Notes: generated by a model from the letters alone, not told the origin. Shown: positions 12,001 through 23,812, numbered from the stretch's first letter. The stretch: 64,000 nt of DNA from Phaffia rhodozyma (GCA_014706385.1 JACGZH010000005.1:1054001-1118000); one strand, 5' to 3'. Numbers and translations are program-made.

Positions 12001-12298
12001 TCATCCGTATTTAATTTTAACCCCGCTTTTCAGCCAATTGCAGGAGAAAAAAGTTAGCCTTGCCATTTCTGTATCCGTGGTAGAAGAAGACGAGGGGCGC
12101 TCAGCTGATCTTTCTTCGCATTGTGTTATCCAGCTCGCCATGACAGAAGCTACTTTGAACCCTGATGCGTCTGCCATGGGTAAACTGTCAGTGTTCGCAT
12201 TGTTGTCTGTACGAGTCTAGATGTCACCGAGAGACTGACGATACTTGTTTGGGTAATACAGGACGCAGGAGGATCTCTCCTTCCTCTTCAGGATGTAG
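6031..12298 (+). CDS. RAD16: Rad16-type SNF2 helicase/RING repair protein, about 1195 aa
   Basis: This is a global-genome nucleotide excision repair ATPase with an inserted RING (Rad16 family, partner of Rad7). About 33 exons keep frame: 6031-6142, 6237-6461, 6587-6789, 6918-7016, 7090-7209, 7315-7401, 7480-7683, 7753-8466, 8556-8623, 8690-8741, 8819-8913, 9010-9087, 9186-9219, 9286-9350, 9442-9481, 9565-9613, 9680-9717, 9802-9870, 9948-9959, 10034-10108, 10181-10216, 10287-10443, 10519-10623, 10706-10821, 10897-11016, 11099-11264, 11346-11441, 11513-11558, 11636-11652, 11747-11750, 11847-11942, 12034-12186 and 12262-12298. An acidic, disordered N-terminus (about 590 residues) precedes Walker A (DEMGMGKTIQ), [15 protein letters not shown], a Cys-rich insert (KKCPCK, HCDECGH), the RING (CRLC...CPVC), LVFSQF and the helicase end [19 protein letters not shown]. 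The C-terminus EDLSFLF is typical. A further in-frame intron inside 12034-12186 (about 75 nt) is possible and would bring the tail closer to family length. Confidence 0.87.
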
Positions 12299-12787
12299 AG
12301 CTTGCTCGATGACTATTCCTTCTTTCTCTCTCTATCTGAACGCTCTCTTCCGTCTTTACTCTACAATTCTCTTCTAATATTCTTTTGTATGTTTTCTCTC
12401 TCATCGTCGTCCTTGATGGATGCGCTCTCTCTATATATACTGTCGCTCTTTATTTCGGTTTTGGATCTATCTATCTATGAGGAATGTATGTATGTGTCAT
12501 GTTTGATCTGCGTGTTGACTACCGTGTGTTTCTCCAGAATGGGCTGTGTGTGCGTGCGCGTGCATGCTTGAGAGGAATAGGCAGTCGTTTGGATCTACTG
12601 CGCGGCGTGTTCGCTGAAAGATCCACCCAACAACTCTTTCCCAGCACCGTCGTCTGTATCCGCCTCATCGTTCATACCAACTGGCCAACTAGATAGCTAG
12701 TCTGACAATCAGTCTGTCATCTTTCTAAAGACAACATTTGGCCTCCCAAGTTGTCTCTTGCTCGTCTTCGTTCCTGTGTGGACAATC
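12299..12787. other. intergenic, 489 bp
   Basis: This is the 3' flank of RAD16 and the promoter of CDC14. It is pyrimidine-rich with a short GTGCGTGCGCGTGCATG run near 12547. I see no gene in it. Confidence 0.5.
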
Positions 12788-15700
12788 ATGGCTGCCTCGA
12801 AACTCATCCGGTTCGACGATAGGTCAGTTGGTCTCGTCTCTTTCCTTCATCATTTTATATCTCTCGGACCGGACCTTGATCAGAACCGATTGAGAGAAGT
12901 ATATTCTGACCAGACGGTTCTTGCATATCCTCGTCTTTTAGGCTGTTTTTCACTACGTTCCCTTCTCCTGTTCCATCCCAGTTGTCTTTGAATCAAACGT
13001 CGGCGTCATCATCGACTTATCACAGAACTAGACAATCAACCAAGTTTGCCGCCGGTTCAATTGCCGAAGGCGCCCAGACATCATCTCCTCCACCTAGCAG
13101 TAGTGAGGATGAAAAAGAGGCTGAAGCTACCGAGAGCATAGGAAACACTGCAAGAGACTCGGGTGTGAAGAATAAGAAGGATAGATCGAAGATGCATTGG
13201 TTATGTGTGGATGAAGAGTTTATCTATCAGAGCTTTTCTGGAAAGGATTTTGGGCCGTGAGTCTGAGTTGCCTATCAAGTGTGTGCATTGGGTCATGGGT
13301 CAGTCGTCGTCGTCTCGCTGACCTTCTCAATGTGGACCCGTACAATGGCTGTCTCTTGTCTTCCTTCATATTCTCCTTGGGTTGATTACGGGATATTCTA
13401 GTCTCAACCTGGCAATGGTTTTCCGGTTCTGCGTTCGTGAGTATTGAATCGATCATTATCTTGCGTATCATTAATAGATATAGCGTGTCGACGATCTGAT
13501 GATGCTTCAACCAATCCTCTTCTCGATTCAAGACATTCACGAGATCATGCAAGTACGTATCATTAACATGTCGGAATTCTTCAGCCGCTATTGAATATTA
13601 CGACAAGGCGGCAACGCAATGGTCGATGGAAGGATGACCAATTATTGTTACTATCTGGTAGGATCCCGCCTTTGGAGAATTCAGCGTCGTTCTCTACACG
13701 TCCACAGAGCCTACAAAGAAGGCCAACGCGGCTTTATTAATGGCTCTCTATGTCGTCGGTCCTTTTTTCTCCTTGATCGCGATGCAATCAAATCCTTCGA
13801 TATGTATAAACTTACTCTTGATCACCTTCATTTTCAACAGATGATGGTGAATCGGAAGAACCCGTGGGAGGCCTTTCACCCAATAGCTCATCTAGAGTTC
13901 ATGCCTTTTCGAGACGCTGGCCGAGGACCAGGAGATTTTAATCTCAGCATTCAAGTAGGCGATCTTATCACTCGGCTATGCTCATGGAACCTTACTGACT
14001 GTACCATGTATTTCAGGACTGCCTTTATGGCGTTTGGAAAGCTCTCAACGCCGGGCTGCTTAGACTAGGTGAGGACTAGTACTTCGACAAGAGCTTGCTC
14101 AACAAACTTCGCTTAGACTTACTTGATTGTATCATCAAATAGACGACTTCAATGAAGAAGAGTATCTATACTATGAGCAAGTCCAAAATGGAGACTTCAA
14201 TCATGTTTCCAAAGATTTCATAGCATTCGCTTCTCCCCAAGGTCGGTGTCAATCATTCGTTCTTTGAAACGAGTCTTCGCTGACCCTTTCTTTTTTGTTG
14301 GAGACAGACAACAACTACGTTCGGTCTTTGACTGATCCGAAATCAGTTTCCTCCTTTCCTACCAAGAAGCTGGCCCGCGCTTACACCAACGTGTTGAACT
14401 ACTTCGCCGACCACAATGTAAAGCTAGTGGTTCGATTGAACAACCCTCTTTATGATAAGCAAGATTTCGAGTCGAGAGGAATGGAATTCAAGGATATGTG
14501 TATGTTCAGCTTTGTGCATGCATAAGTTGTTTGGTCATCCAAACTGTCGGCGTTCGACTGAGTTTTGTGAATCATTATGTTCTGTAGATTTTGACGACGG
14601 AACGAACCCGCCTGAACAGATGGTTCGGGAATTTCTGAAAGACGCCGACAGAGTGGTTAGTTCTGCTTTTCTAAATCCCATATTTAGTTCCTATCTCCTC
14701 GCTGCTCTTGTGTCAGACAGCACGAGTTGATCATGAGTGTTGTCGTTACTTGTTTAGATATCTGCTGGGGGTGTCATTGCAGTAAGTGAAGAACCAGCTT
14801 TCTTATATTCGTTTGAATATACTCTCTTGCGCGGATCTCTGATTCTCTTTGTCATTACTAAAAGATCCACTGCAAGGCAGGGCTTGGTCGTACAGGATGC
14901 TTGATCGCAGCTTGGTTGGTCTATCGACACGACTTTACGGCTACAGAAGCAATTGGGTTCATGAGAATCTGCCGAGTAAGTCCATTGGTTGTGTCAAGAT
15001 TCTCTCGTTCAACTGTGGGCAAACTGACCTGAATCTAACGTTTCCATTCTTGCAGCCTGGCATGGTCGTGGGAGTAAGTTCTATCTTATTCTTAGAAGAT
15101 TTTCCATATCATAAAGAGTTCATCCAAGACCGAGAGGATCTAACCCCATTCATCCATCGTGTAATTATCTTTTAGCCCCAACAACAATACATCCTCCTAA
15201 ATCACCTTACCTGGGTCAAATGGGCTGCCGCGGACGCAGCGGTAGCTGCCTACCAGGCTTCCGAACGTGCCTCATCCGCGCTCGCCAATGTTTCCAGGAC
15301 ACTGACACCGCCGAATGAGCCAAACTCTTCTGATGGTGATCGAAGGCCTTTGCACAATTTACCGAACGTGACCCCTTGTCGACATGCAAGAACAGCAGAT
15401 AACATTAGCCCGCCTCTTCAACCTCGAAAGGTACAGCCTCCTCTTGTATAGCAATAAACTCCAACAGCTTTTTTCCCTCGATGTTAACTATGCCTCTTCA
15501 TTTGTGTTTGACGTCTCGATTGTTCTCTCTGCAGACGCCTCTTGCTAAACGTACAGCGACCGCTCTGGAGGAAGATATGGATGACGATCCGCTGGGTCGA
15601 CTTCCACCTGATCCGTACAGATCTCAACGGATGAAGCCAGCATCAGTGGGGCCACTTGTTGGTTCACCCACTCGACAACCCATCAACCGAACGAACGGTT

Positions 15701-16149
15701 CAATCCCAATTACGCTACCTCCTTCGAGTCCCAGCAAAAAGTCCAACCCGGCATCGGTGGAAGAGCGTGCGCGCCGACGAGTTGCCGCGGCGTCGAGCTC
15801 GAGGATCGCAGTACCAGTGTCAAGATCGAGACCGAAGGTCGTGCCTGCTACAGAGTCGAGAGTAACCCGAAGCGTAGTGATAGAACGGAAGCTCCCTGGG
15901 TCTCCTACTCCACGGAGTGGATCACTGTCGAAAGCTTCTGCCGCTACGGTCGGTAGTTCTCCTAATTCTAAGCTTCCAACGTTTTCGCTCGGAACGAAAC
16001 GCTCGTTCGCCGGACCATCTGCAGGAGCGTCAACAGGTCTGAATGTGACATCCAGCACGAAAACCGGTGTACTGTCGAGGCTTGCAGAAAAGACCCGGGT
16101 TGTGAGACGAAGGAGAAGCTGTAAGGACATGTTATCTACTTTTATTTAG
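12788..16149 (+). CDS. CDC14: Cdc14 dual-specificity phosphatase, 681 aa
   Basis: Cdc14 reverses CDK phosphorylation at mitotic exit. Exons: 12788-12822, 12942-13256, 13402-13436, 13533-13552, 13662-13754, 13841-13954, 14017-14068, 14143-14241, 14308-14499, 14588-14655, 14758-14781, 14865-14975, 15056-15073, 15176-15430 and 15535-16149 (682 codons). The N-terminal pseudo-phosphatase domain shows FGPLNLAMVFRFC, VVLYTSTEPTKKAN and PWEAFHPIAHLEFMPFRDA. The catalytic domain has the CX5R signature HCKAGLGRTG, followed by RICRPGMVVGPQQQYIL. The 20-nt exon 13533-13552 and the choice of GTGAGT at 13437 were made because they restore the family spacing between FRFC and the DPA block; other open readings there are too long. 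About 85 residues between domains and tail, plus a 205-codon last exon rich in Ser, Pro and Arg, form the usual disordered regulatory tail. The last codons could change if a final small exon exists (GTAAGG at 16120). Confidence 0.9.
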
Positions 16150-16947
16150 GATGATGTTCGCTTTGCTAACATCTACTTGTTTTTGGTTATCGTGCATGTG
16201 TGTGGATGCGTTTTGTGTGGATGCTCTGGTATGGCAGCTCTCTCTATTGCTGACATCAACCATTAATGTATCCTTTGCCCGCCGTGGGCTATACTTCTTG
16301 TTCTCGCTTTCGATCACTCTCATTCTATATACCCTTCTGTCTTCGACTTCTTCCAGTTCCTTTTTGTATTTTCATATGATTCCATGTCTTACCCTCTGGC
16401 TCTCAACGTCTTGATCCGCATGCCACATGTACAAATATCGTTCGCTGTTCTGTACACTCCCTCTTTTCTTTCCAGAAATCTCTCTTTCGCGACGGCTTGC
16501 CTCTTCTCTACCATGTTGATAGCATCTTGCTTTTCTTAGGCTTTAGTTATTTTGTTGGGAAGCGCGTGCGATATTTGAACAATTTTTCCTCCATCCATTT
16601 ATGATATATTCTCTGTTCTCTCTGCTTTACATTTCTTTCGTATCCTCCCATATCTCTGCTCATCCTGCTCCTTATTGAGTGGTTGATTATGGTATAGTCG
16701 ATCATATGTATAGGTTTGTCAGGCCAAATAAAAGGATGGGTCAATGAGTGATCTACAAGCTGCCGCGTAATCTGATGGCACACCGAACTGATAACGGTCA
16801 TCACCTCCATCCGAACTATCATCATCATCACCATCATTATCATCCAATATTTTAGTCGTCCTCTTGTCTATTCTTTGCCTTCTTGATCAACAGCCGTCGT
16901 TCTTGTTAGTGCTATACAGGTCCTCTCTCCTTTCACTGTTTCGCCCT
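16150..16947. other. intergenic, 798 bp
   Basis: This is the 3' flank of CDC14 followed by the SGF29 promoter and leader. A degenerate CAT/ATC trinucleotide run lies at about 16810-16850. I see no gene. Confidence 0.5.
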
Positions 16948-18578
16948 ATGAGCAGATCAAATCGAAATAGTCGTCCGTCAGATAACCAACAACGTGAGCC
17001 CGTCGGATTTGATCTTTCAAGACTTTCACAAAATTCTAACTTGATGATGTACATGCGTTTTTACAAACCTAGTCGCGAGCCTATGGAGTCAAATTGTGAG
17101 CACTCTCCGGGCTCTACCAGCTCAACAGGACTTCTCGGCGCACAAAAGGTTTCAGGCCATCATGGACGAAGGAGGAACAGATTCAGAAATTCCGAGAGCA
17201 TCGAGGGATCTAGCATTGAGAAAGTTGGAGGAGGAAGAAAGGATAGCGAGACATGAGCTTCAGTACGTCCGAGATGCTCCTCTCTTTCTCTTTCTTCTTC
17301 CCCCTTTCCTTCCCTTCTTTTCTTCTATTGTCAAGGAAGGACGAGGAAGAAACCTTTGTGAACTGGACTGATGATTCTGTGCATGTGTTGCTTTGGGTTG
17401 GGGGAAATCAATCTAGAATTTATGAATCGGCCGCAGAATCATTGTCCATCCTGCTTGCCCTTCGAACAGAATCCCCACCGTCGACCGGAGTGTCCCACTT
17501 TTCCTCAAAGTTAAAGACGAAATCAACCCATCAATCTCCTCAACCTCCAAATCTCTCCAATACATCTACTGCTGCTGCCGCCAACGCCGATTTGACCGGC
17601 GGTAACCCGAGTACATCTACCGCCGGCTCAAACTATCATCTTTCTTCATCCTCTTCTTCTGTTGATTCGACCGGTTCTACGTCGACACATCCTCGGATTC
17701 CGGCCAGTCATCCTGTTCCATTTTCGAAACGTGATTCTCGAGAGCGCAAACAGACATATGCGGCACAATTACCGCTGACACCCGGTAGGAGGGTTGCTTT
17801 CAAGATGCATCAAAAACCGGCGGGTGTGTCGGCTGCCGACAGGACGGATGAACCCGATGAAGGCGAGGGTTGGATTCTGGCCGTCGTCAAGAGGTGCTTA
17901 CATCAGGATACCAATCGGTGGGTAGACCCTTGTTTTCTTTGTCTCTGCTTGTCTTTTTTTTTCCTTGACTGGCTGGTCGGTAGAGCTCGCTGGCTCTGCT
18001 TGTCCTTTCATCACCTCTCAGTTAGCATTCTAACGGGTCTGTTTTTTCGGTCTCTTCCTTTTCTTTTCTTGTTCTTGTTCTTCCTGTGCCATCATGTCTC
18101 TTTTTCAAACAGATATGAAGTCCAAGATGTAGACGACGCCTCGTGAGTTCCTCTTCTCGTTATATATATATATATATATTTTGGGGGGGGGGGGTTTCTT
18201 TTGCATCTCTCAGGATCCTAACCGAGGTCGTCTGCCCAAACGCTCCCTCCTCAAAGTCTGACGAACACGACGTTCAAGACGTTGATCCCTCTACCCGACC
18301 CGACGGTGCCTGCCAACCATCCATCCCATCCGAACGCGTACGCGCCCCATCCGGTCGGCTCGTTCGTCATGGCCATCTTTCCCGATACGACTTCCTTCTA
18401 CAAAGCTGTCGTCCGGGGATCGGTCAAGGCGAAACCTACCGGTTTGGCTAAATATCTGGTGACGTTTGACGATGACGATAACCAGGTGAGAGAGATGGAT
18501 GTGAGTGATGTGGTCGAGTGGCCAGGAGGTCAGCCTCATCAGATGCAGATTCAGTCGTCGTCATCATCATCGTTCTAG
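16948..18578 (+). CDS. SGF29: SAGA-associated factor 29, tandem-Tudor protein, 378 aa
   Basis: Sgf29 is a SAGA/ADA histone acetyltransferase subunit whose double Tudor (SGF29-C) domain binds H3K4me2/3. Exons: 16948-16993, 17073-17262, 17340-17357, 17417-17917, 18113-18142 and 18227-18578 (379 codons). The first intron (GTGAGC...CCTAG) joins the start to LASLWSQIVSTLRALPAQQD, a helical segment typical of the N-terminal coiled coil. EEEERIARHELQ and ESAAESLSILLALR continue it. After a Ser/Thr-rich linker comes the Tudor domain: PGRRVAFKMHQKP, GWILAVVKRC, NRYEVQDVDD, then TLIPLPDP, FVMAIFPDTTSFYKAVV and YLVTFDDDD. The acceptor of the last exon (CCGAG) is chosen by frame and is the weakest junction, because the preceding CAG at 18211-18213 reads into the wrong frame. 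Confidence 0.85.
18160..18194. repeat. (AT)n plus G12 tract inside an SGF29 intron
   Basis: An AT-dinucleotide run (about 18160-18179) is followed by twelve consecutive G (18183-18194). Both lie within the last SGF29 intron and are likely length-polymorphic. Confidence 0.8.
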
Positions 18579-19147
18579 TTCACCAGGACAAGAGGGGGAG
18601 AAAGAAAAGAAAAAAAAGGGAGGGGAGAAGGTACCCGAGTGAGTTGGAACGGCCATCAGGGATTAGAGATGAAATATGTTATGCTTTTTAAAAAAAGATT
18701 CAAGATGAAACATCAGAGTTTGGCCACACATCCTTTTCTTCTACTCTTTGTTTTGCGCTTTGTTTCTTTCTTTGCCGTTTTTTTTTTTTGTTTTTTTTTT
18801 GTTATTCATCATCTCATAAGCGAAGGAGAAGCGAGCCTTCCGAATGAGTTTTGGGTCTCCAGATCGAGGTAAAAGGTCGAGCGTGGAAAAAAAAGGGAAG
18901 GAAATGGGGGAGGATTGGTGAGGGAGAGGAAAGATGGTAGGTAGAAGGCAGAAGGGCGGAACATGAACCCATCGGAAGGAAAAGGAAAGGAAGGATATAA
19001 GAGAGGAAACAACAACAATAATAATGAAAAGAAAAAGATCCCGTCTACATAAAATGATGAGTTGATCGAAGGGATTACGGGAAATGAAAGAAGAGAAGGA
19101 AGGAGAGATAGAGAGAGAAAGAACCCTTGAACGAAATCAGATTAGAT
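18579..19147. other. convergent 3' region, SGF29/IDH1
   Basis: These 569 bp lie between the tails of two convergent genes. The stretch is strongly purine-rich on the plus strand with several A and T runs. No coding evidence. Confidence 0.5.
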
Positions 19148-20666
19148 TTAAGCTCGGTTGGAGTCGATCTTGGAGATGATGGCCTGGGTGAACTCCTTGG
19201 TGGAGGCGTTTCCACCCATGTCACCAGTTCGGATCTTTCCGTCCTTGATGACGTCGTAGACGGCGGTGGCGACGCTGTTGGCCTGATCTCCGAGACCAAG
19301 GTGTCGGAGCATCAACGAGGCGGAGAGAATCATGGCCGTCGGGTTGGCGACGTTCTTGCCCATGATGTCCTTGGCGACGTGTCGGCAACCGGGCTCGAAC
19401 AAGGCAAACTCTCGACCGATGTTGCATCCAGGGACGACACCCGGTCCACCGACGAGGGCGGCACCGATGTTGGACACGATGTTACCGTACAAGTTGGGAA
19501 GGAGCACGGTGTCGAACTGTCCGGGCTTGGCGACAAGCTGCATGGACGTGTTGTCGACGATCATCTGCTCAAACTTGATACCGGCAGACTCGTACTCCTT
19601 GGCGACCTCCTGGCAAGTTCGGAGGAAGAGACCGTCTCCAAGCTTCATGATGTTTGCCTTGTGGACACAGGTGACCTTCTTTCGGCCGTTCTTGACGGCA
19701 AAGTCAAAGGCGAATCGGGCGATTCGCTCGATCTTGTACTTTGTCGAGACCTTCAAGCTCTCGACGACACCCGGGTAGGACTGGTGCTCGAGTCCGGCGT
19801 ACTCTCCCTCAGTGTTCTCTCGGATGATGGCAAAGTCGACATTGTCATGTCTGGTCTTGAGACCGGGAAGGGACTTGCAGACAACGACGGAGGCGTAGAT
19901 GTCGAGCTTTTGTCGCATGGCAATGTTCCACGAGTTGTGCTCTCCGGGTCCAACGTTGGTGGTCAAAGTTCCCTTGAGTCCGACCTTGTTCCTCTTGAGG
20001 GACTCCATGGCCTGCTTGAAAAGAGTCTCATCACCACCGGTCTCTCCAGACACGTTGTACTGGTCGAACTCGACGGGAGCGTTGATGTGCGAGAAGATCT
20101 CCTTCACAGAGTCGGTGATCTCGGGTCCGACACCGTCTCCGGGGATGAGGGTGACCTGTGTGGGCGAAGCGAGATCGAGGTAAGCTGTATGTACTCAAAA
20201 TCAGACAAAGTTGGACGAGCGTCGCTACACTCACAGTGTAGACTCCTCCGTACTTGGCGGGTCCCTTTAATGGACGAGGAGAGAAAGAAGAAGGAGTCGT
20301 GTACCGATCAGTCTGTATTTCTCGAAACTAAGAGGCATACGCGGTCCAAAGAGGATAAGAACAAATGACATACTCGGGAGGTGACCGAGGGAAGGGTGGC
20401 GTACGATCGAGTGACCGAGGGCTAGAGAGAACGACGAGAGAGAACAGGAAGGAGCAGAGAAGAGCAGGAAAGAACAGAGGAAAGAGGAAGGGAAAAAAGA
20501 AAAGAAAAAAAAAAAGACCCATCAAGACCATCTCATCAGCTTGATGAGTAGAAGAGAAATCACTCTATCGACCGAGAAAAATCTCTTAAAAATCAGCACC
20601 CACCAAGGTAGCCTTCTGGAAGGCAGATGCGACCGAGGTGGTCTGTCGGAGGGAGGCTCTGAACAT
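19148..20666 (-). CDS. IDH1: NAD-isocitrate dehydrogenase subunit 1 (regulatory), 366 aa
   Basis: Regulatory subunit of mitochondrial NAD+-dependent isocitrate dehydrogenase, the TCA-cycle step from isocitrate to 2-oxoglutarate. Exons: 20604-20666, 20235-20264 and 19148-20155. The N-terminus MFRASLRQTTSVASAFQKA is Arg/Ser/Thr-rich without acidic residues, as a mitochondrial presequence should be. [20 protein letters not shown] starts the mature fold. [45 protein letters not shown] and FEPGCRHVAKDIMGKNVANP follow. FEPGCRHV rather than [11 protein letters not shown] places it with Idh1, not the catalytic Idh2. Codon use is strongly biased (CGA, GTC, CTC), as in highly expressed genes. The first intron (20265-20603, 339 nt) is the longest assigned in this part of the window. 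IDH1 is divergent from IDH2. Confidence 0.95.
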
Positions 20667-21178
20667 GGCGAGTGAGGATGGAGTGAGGATGAAGGATGGG
20701 ATGAGGGATGGGATGGAGGATGGAAGTGATGAGGATGAAAAGAAAAGAAAAAAAGAAAAAAAGAAAAAAAGGAGGAAAAAATCCGGCGCGAAATTGACCG
20801 CACATTTCTGTCGTCCTCCGTGTGTGGGATCCAGAAACCGGACTGACTATATGCGCTCCCGTATCCTTCACAGACCGTTTCAGCAGGTTCAACTACCACC
20901 AGTCGAAAGAGGAGATTCAACCGAAGATTTCTGTGTAATTCAGATGGATATATGCGCCCTCTGTCGTTCCACAGACCAGATCTAAAATCGCATCGGGTCT
21001 CATCGGAGAGATCTCATCTGTGCTGGTGTTTAAGCCGTTTTAATTTTTATTTTATTTTATTTTTCGTTTTTATTTTTCTCCGCCTTGGGCGCGCCTTTTT
21101 TTTCCTCCCATCCATCCATCTCCCCGTTCGACTACCACCCTCTTCATCCCACTCTCTCTCTCACCCACTCTCTCTGTC
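20667..21178. promoter_or_regulatory. shared IDH1/IDH2 divergent promoter, 512 bp
   Basis: This single 512-bp interval must drive both subunits of isocitrate dehydrogenase. Two copies of a two-box element occur in the same orientation, 101 bp apart: TATATGCGC, 12 bp spacer, CACAGACC (20848-20876 and 20949-20977). Both flanks are mirror-like leaders. Each gene's 5' leader, read in its own direction, is T-rich, then pyrimidine-rich with CATCC repeats, just before the ATG. Confidence 0.7.
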
Positions 21179-23157
21179 ATGCTTTCCCGATCTATCTTCA
21201 ACACCGCCGCCAGGTTCTCTGCTGTGAGTGTTGGTTGGGGTTTTCAGGAATATTTTTTTTGACAAAAATTGTTTGAATCAGGATCTTTTCCTCGCCTTTT
21301 TTCTCTGCAGCCTCTCCATCTGACCAGCATGATGAGACAATGACTGAACGCTTCTGCTTTTGTCACATTCACCTACATCCTCTAGATCCCTGCCCGAGGA
21401 TACGCTACCGCCTTCAACTCGGCCACCGTTCAGGGAGCTCCCACCAGTGTGTTCGCTGCCAAGAAGAACGACAGGGTAAGCAACTGTGTTCATGAACTAC
21501 ATCAATTGGGATTCACAATCCAACTGACACGGGTTTTTTCTCTTTCTTTTCTCTTGCGATTCCTTCTCTTCTAGGGAAACTACACCGTCACCTTGATTCC
21601 TGGAGATGGTAGGTGTCGTTCTTTGTCTGAACCGTTCTTAGGTCACTAGAAACTCACATCGTTCCTCTTTTCAGGTATCGGACCCGAGATCGCCGAGTCT
21701 GTTAAGCAGATCTTCAAGGCTGCCAAGGTCGGTGCTCTCCCTTGCTACTTTCTTTCCCTTACGTTTCTCTTGCTGATCATCGCTCGCTCTCGCTCTCTCA
21801 TCCTCTCAGGCTCCCATCGAGTGGGAGGAGGTCGAGGTTAACCCGATCATCGTCAACGGAAAGTCCGTCATCCCCGAGAAGGCCATCAAGTCCATCAAGA
21901 AGAACACCGTTGCCTTGAAGGGTGAGTTTCTTTGCCTCTGCCTCTTTTCGATTGGATTGGATCGGATCGGATCGGATCACGTCCCTAACCTGAATGTTGT
22001 ATATGTTTCTTTGTGATACCCAGGACCTCTCGCCACTCCTGGTTCGTCTCTGATGCATACATGTACACGGCTTTGAGGTGTTGCTGACAAGTCCGGAATT
22101 CGAACCTCTTTCCTTTTCTCTCTCTCTCTGCTACATCTCACTTCACCTAGTCGGAAAGGGACACGTCTCCCTCAACTTGACCCTCCGACGGACTTTCAAC
22201 CTTTTCGCCAACGTCCGACCCTGTGTGTCCATCGAGGGTTACAAGACCGCGTACGACAACGTCAACTCCGTCCTCATCCGAGAGAACACCGAGGGAGAGT
22301 ACTCTGGAATCGAGCACGAGCTCGTCCCCGGTGTCGTCCAGTCCATCAAGCTTATCACCCACGAGGCCTCTGAGCGAGTCGCTCGATACGCCTTCCACTA
22401 CGCCAAGGTCTGCGGTCGAAACCGAGTCACCGCCGTCCACAAGGCCACCGTTATGTGCGTGTCTTTGACTGTTCTTCTCTACCACCGTGACCCAAGGGAT
22501 ACACGGTCTGACGCTCTCTATTGTTTCTGATCTGGACCATCTACAGGAAGATGTCCGATGGTATGTTCCTCCAGGCCTGCCGAGAGGTTGCCAAGGACTA
22601 CCCCGATGTCGCTTACGATGAGGATCTCCTCGACCGAGTCTGCCTCCGAGTACGTGTGCCTGTGTTCTTATCGACGGACGCGTTTCTTCTTCTTTTCTGC
22701 TCTCGTCTACCGCACATCCAAGAACAGACCGTCTGATCCCATCGCCCTGTCGCGCTTGACTTTTGGTCTATCACAGATGGTCCAGGACCCTGCTCCCTTC
22801 TCCAACACCGTGCTCGTTTCCCCCAACTTGTACGGAGACATTCTTTCCGACATGGCCGCCGGTCTTATCGGAGGTCTTGGTTTGACTCCTTCCGGAAACA
22901 TCGGTCGGGATGCCTCCATCTTCGAGGCCGTCCACGGATCGGCTCCTGATATCGAGGGGCAGAACAAGGCGAACCCTTCGGCTTTGCTCCTCTCGTCGTT
23001 GATGATGCTTCGACACATGTCGCTTGACTCGGTCGCTCAGAACATTGAGAACGCCGTGCTCAGCACGATCGCCGAGGGAAAGACCATCACCGGTGATCTC
23101 GGAGGAAAGGCTTCGACCACCGAGTTCACCGAGGCCATCCTCTCCCGAATCAAGTAA
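21179..23157 (+). CDS. IDH2: NAD-isocitrate dehydrogenase subunit 2 (catalytic), 379 aa
   Basis: Catalytic subunit of mitochondrial NAD+-isocitrate dehydrogenase. Exons: 21179-21223, 21386-21475, 21575-21608, 21675-21727, 21810-21921, 22024-22041, 22151-22454, 22547-22649 and 22777-23157 (380 codons). The first exon encodes a mitochondrial targeting peptide ([15 protein letters not shown]); RGYAT suggests a processing site. Then come [33 protein letters not shown] (substrate-binding Ser and Arg), [44 protein letters not shown] and [20 protein letters not shown]. These are catalytic-subunit hallmarks. Nine exons contrast with three in IDH1, so the two paralogues have unrelated intron patterns in this genome. 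Codon bias is strong. Confidence 0.95.
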
Positions 23158-23812
23158 AATCTTTAAACTAAAACTTGTTTTCCTCCCCATCGTTGGCCCT
23201 TGCTCCTCCTCCTGTTCCTTCGTTTGACATCACGCTAGGCGCAGGGCGCTTTCCTCCCTCACTCTTCTTTCACTCGGCTACGACCGTTTATCCTCTTTCC
23301 TCGTCTTACTTCCAACCCTCTTGTCATGTTTCTTTTTCTTCCTTCTCACTTTCTTCTCCCCCTTTGTTGTTCTTTTTTTTCCCCTCGCTACCGCCGAATC
23401 GGTTCATCACGAACCGTTCTTATACAAAAGAAACTACCCTGTTTTTCCCCTTAAAAACGGCATATCGTTCGTTTGGATTTCTTTTTCTTTCATCTCGAGC
23501 TGGATATGGAGCATAAGAGCAAAAGAGCAAGGAACGACCCTTCACGGGACCCTTTCACTGCGTCCACGGGAAGAACATATCGAGGTCGATAGAGACAGAT
23601 GCAACAAACGATACATCGCATAAGAACTAGAGTATACACAACACGCACAAGAAAGAAGAGGGAACCAAACAAAAAGAAGAAAAAAAATCGTAACTCCCAC
23701 CCTCCTAGCTCTCACCTCTTCAACCCTTGACGCGATGAAACTCTTACCCTGTACAAGGACAAAGGGAAAAGGAAAAGAAACAAAAAAAAAGAAGCAAAAA
23801 ACGGTTCGCCTC
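23158..23812. other. convergent 3' region, IDH2/DUF4336 gene
   Basis: A 655-bp pyrimidine-rich stretch on the IDH2 side turning purine-rich towards the minus-strand gene, consistent with two 3' UTRs facing each other. No coding evidence. Confidence 0.5.

Noticed and set aside
13552..13662. An extra coding exon in CDC14 between 13552 and 13662 (open frame around the Asn-Ala-Met-Val region)
   Set aside because: It has no counterpart in Cdc14 proteins. Joining 13552 directly to 13662 gives the expected spacing between the two conserved blocks.
19127..20368. A 413-codon open frame antisense to IDH1
   Set aside because: Its sequence (runs of Leu, Gly, Val, Asp, Ser) is what the complement of a strongly biased gene gives, with no family motif and no splice logic. 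The sense strand is unambiguous isocitrate dehydrogenase.
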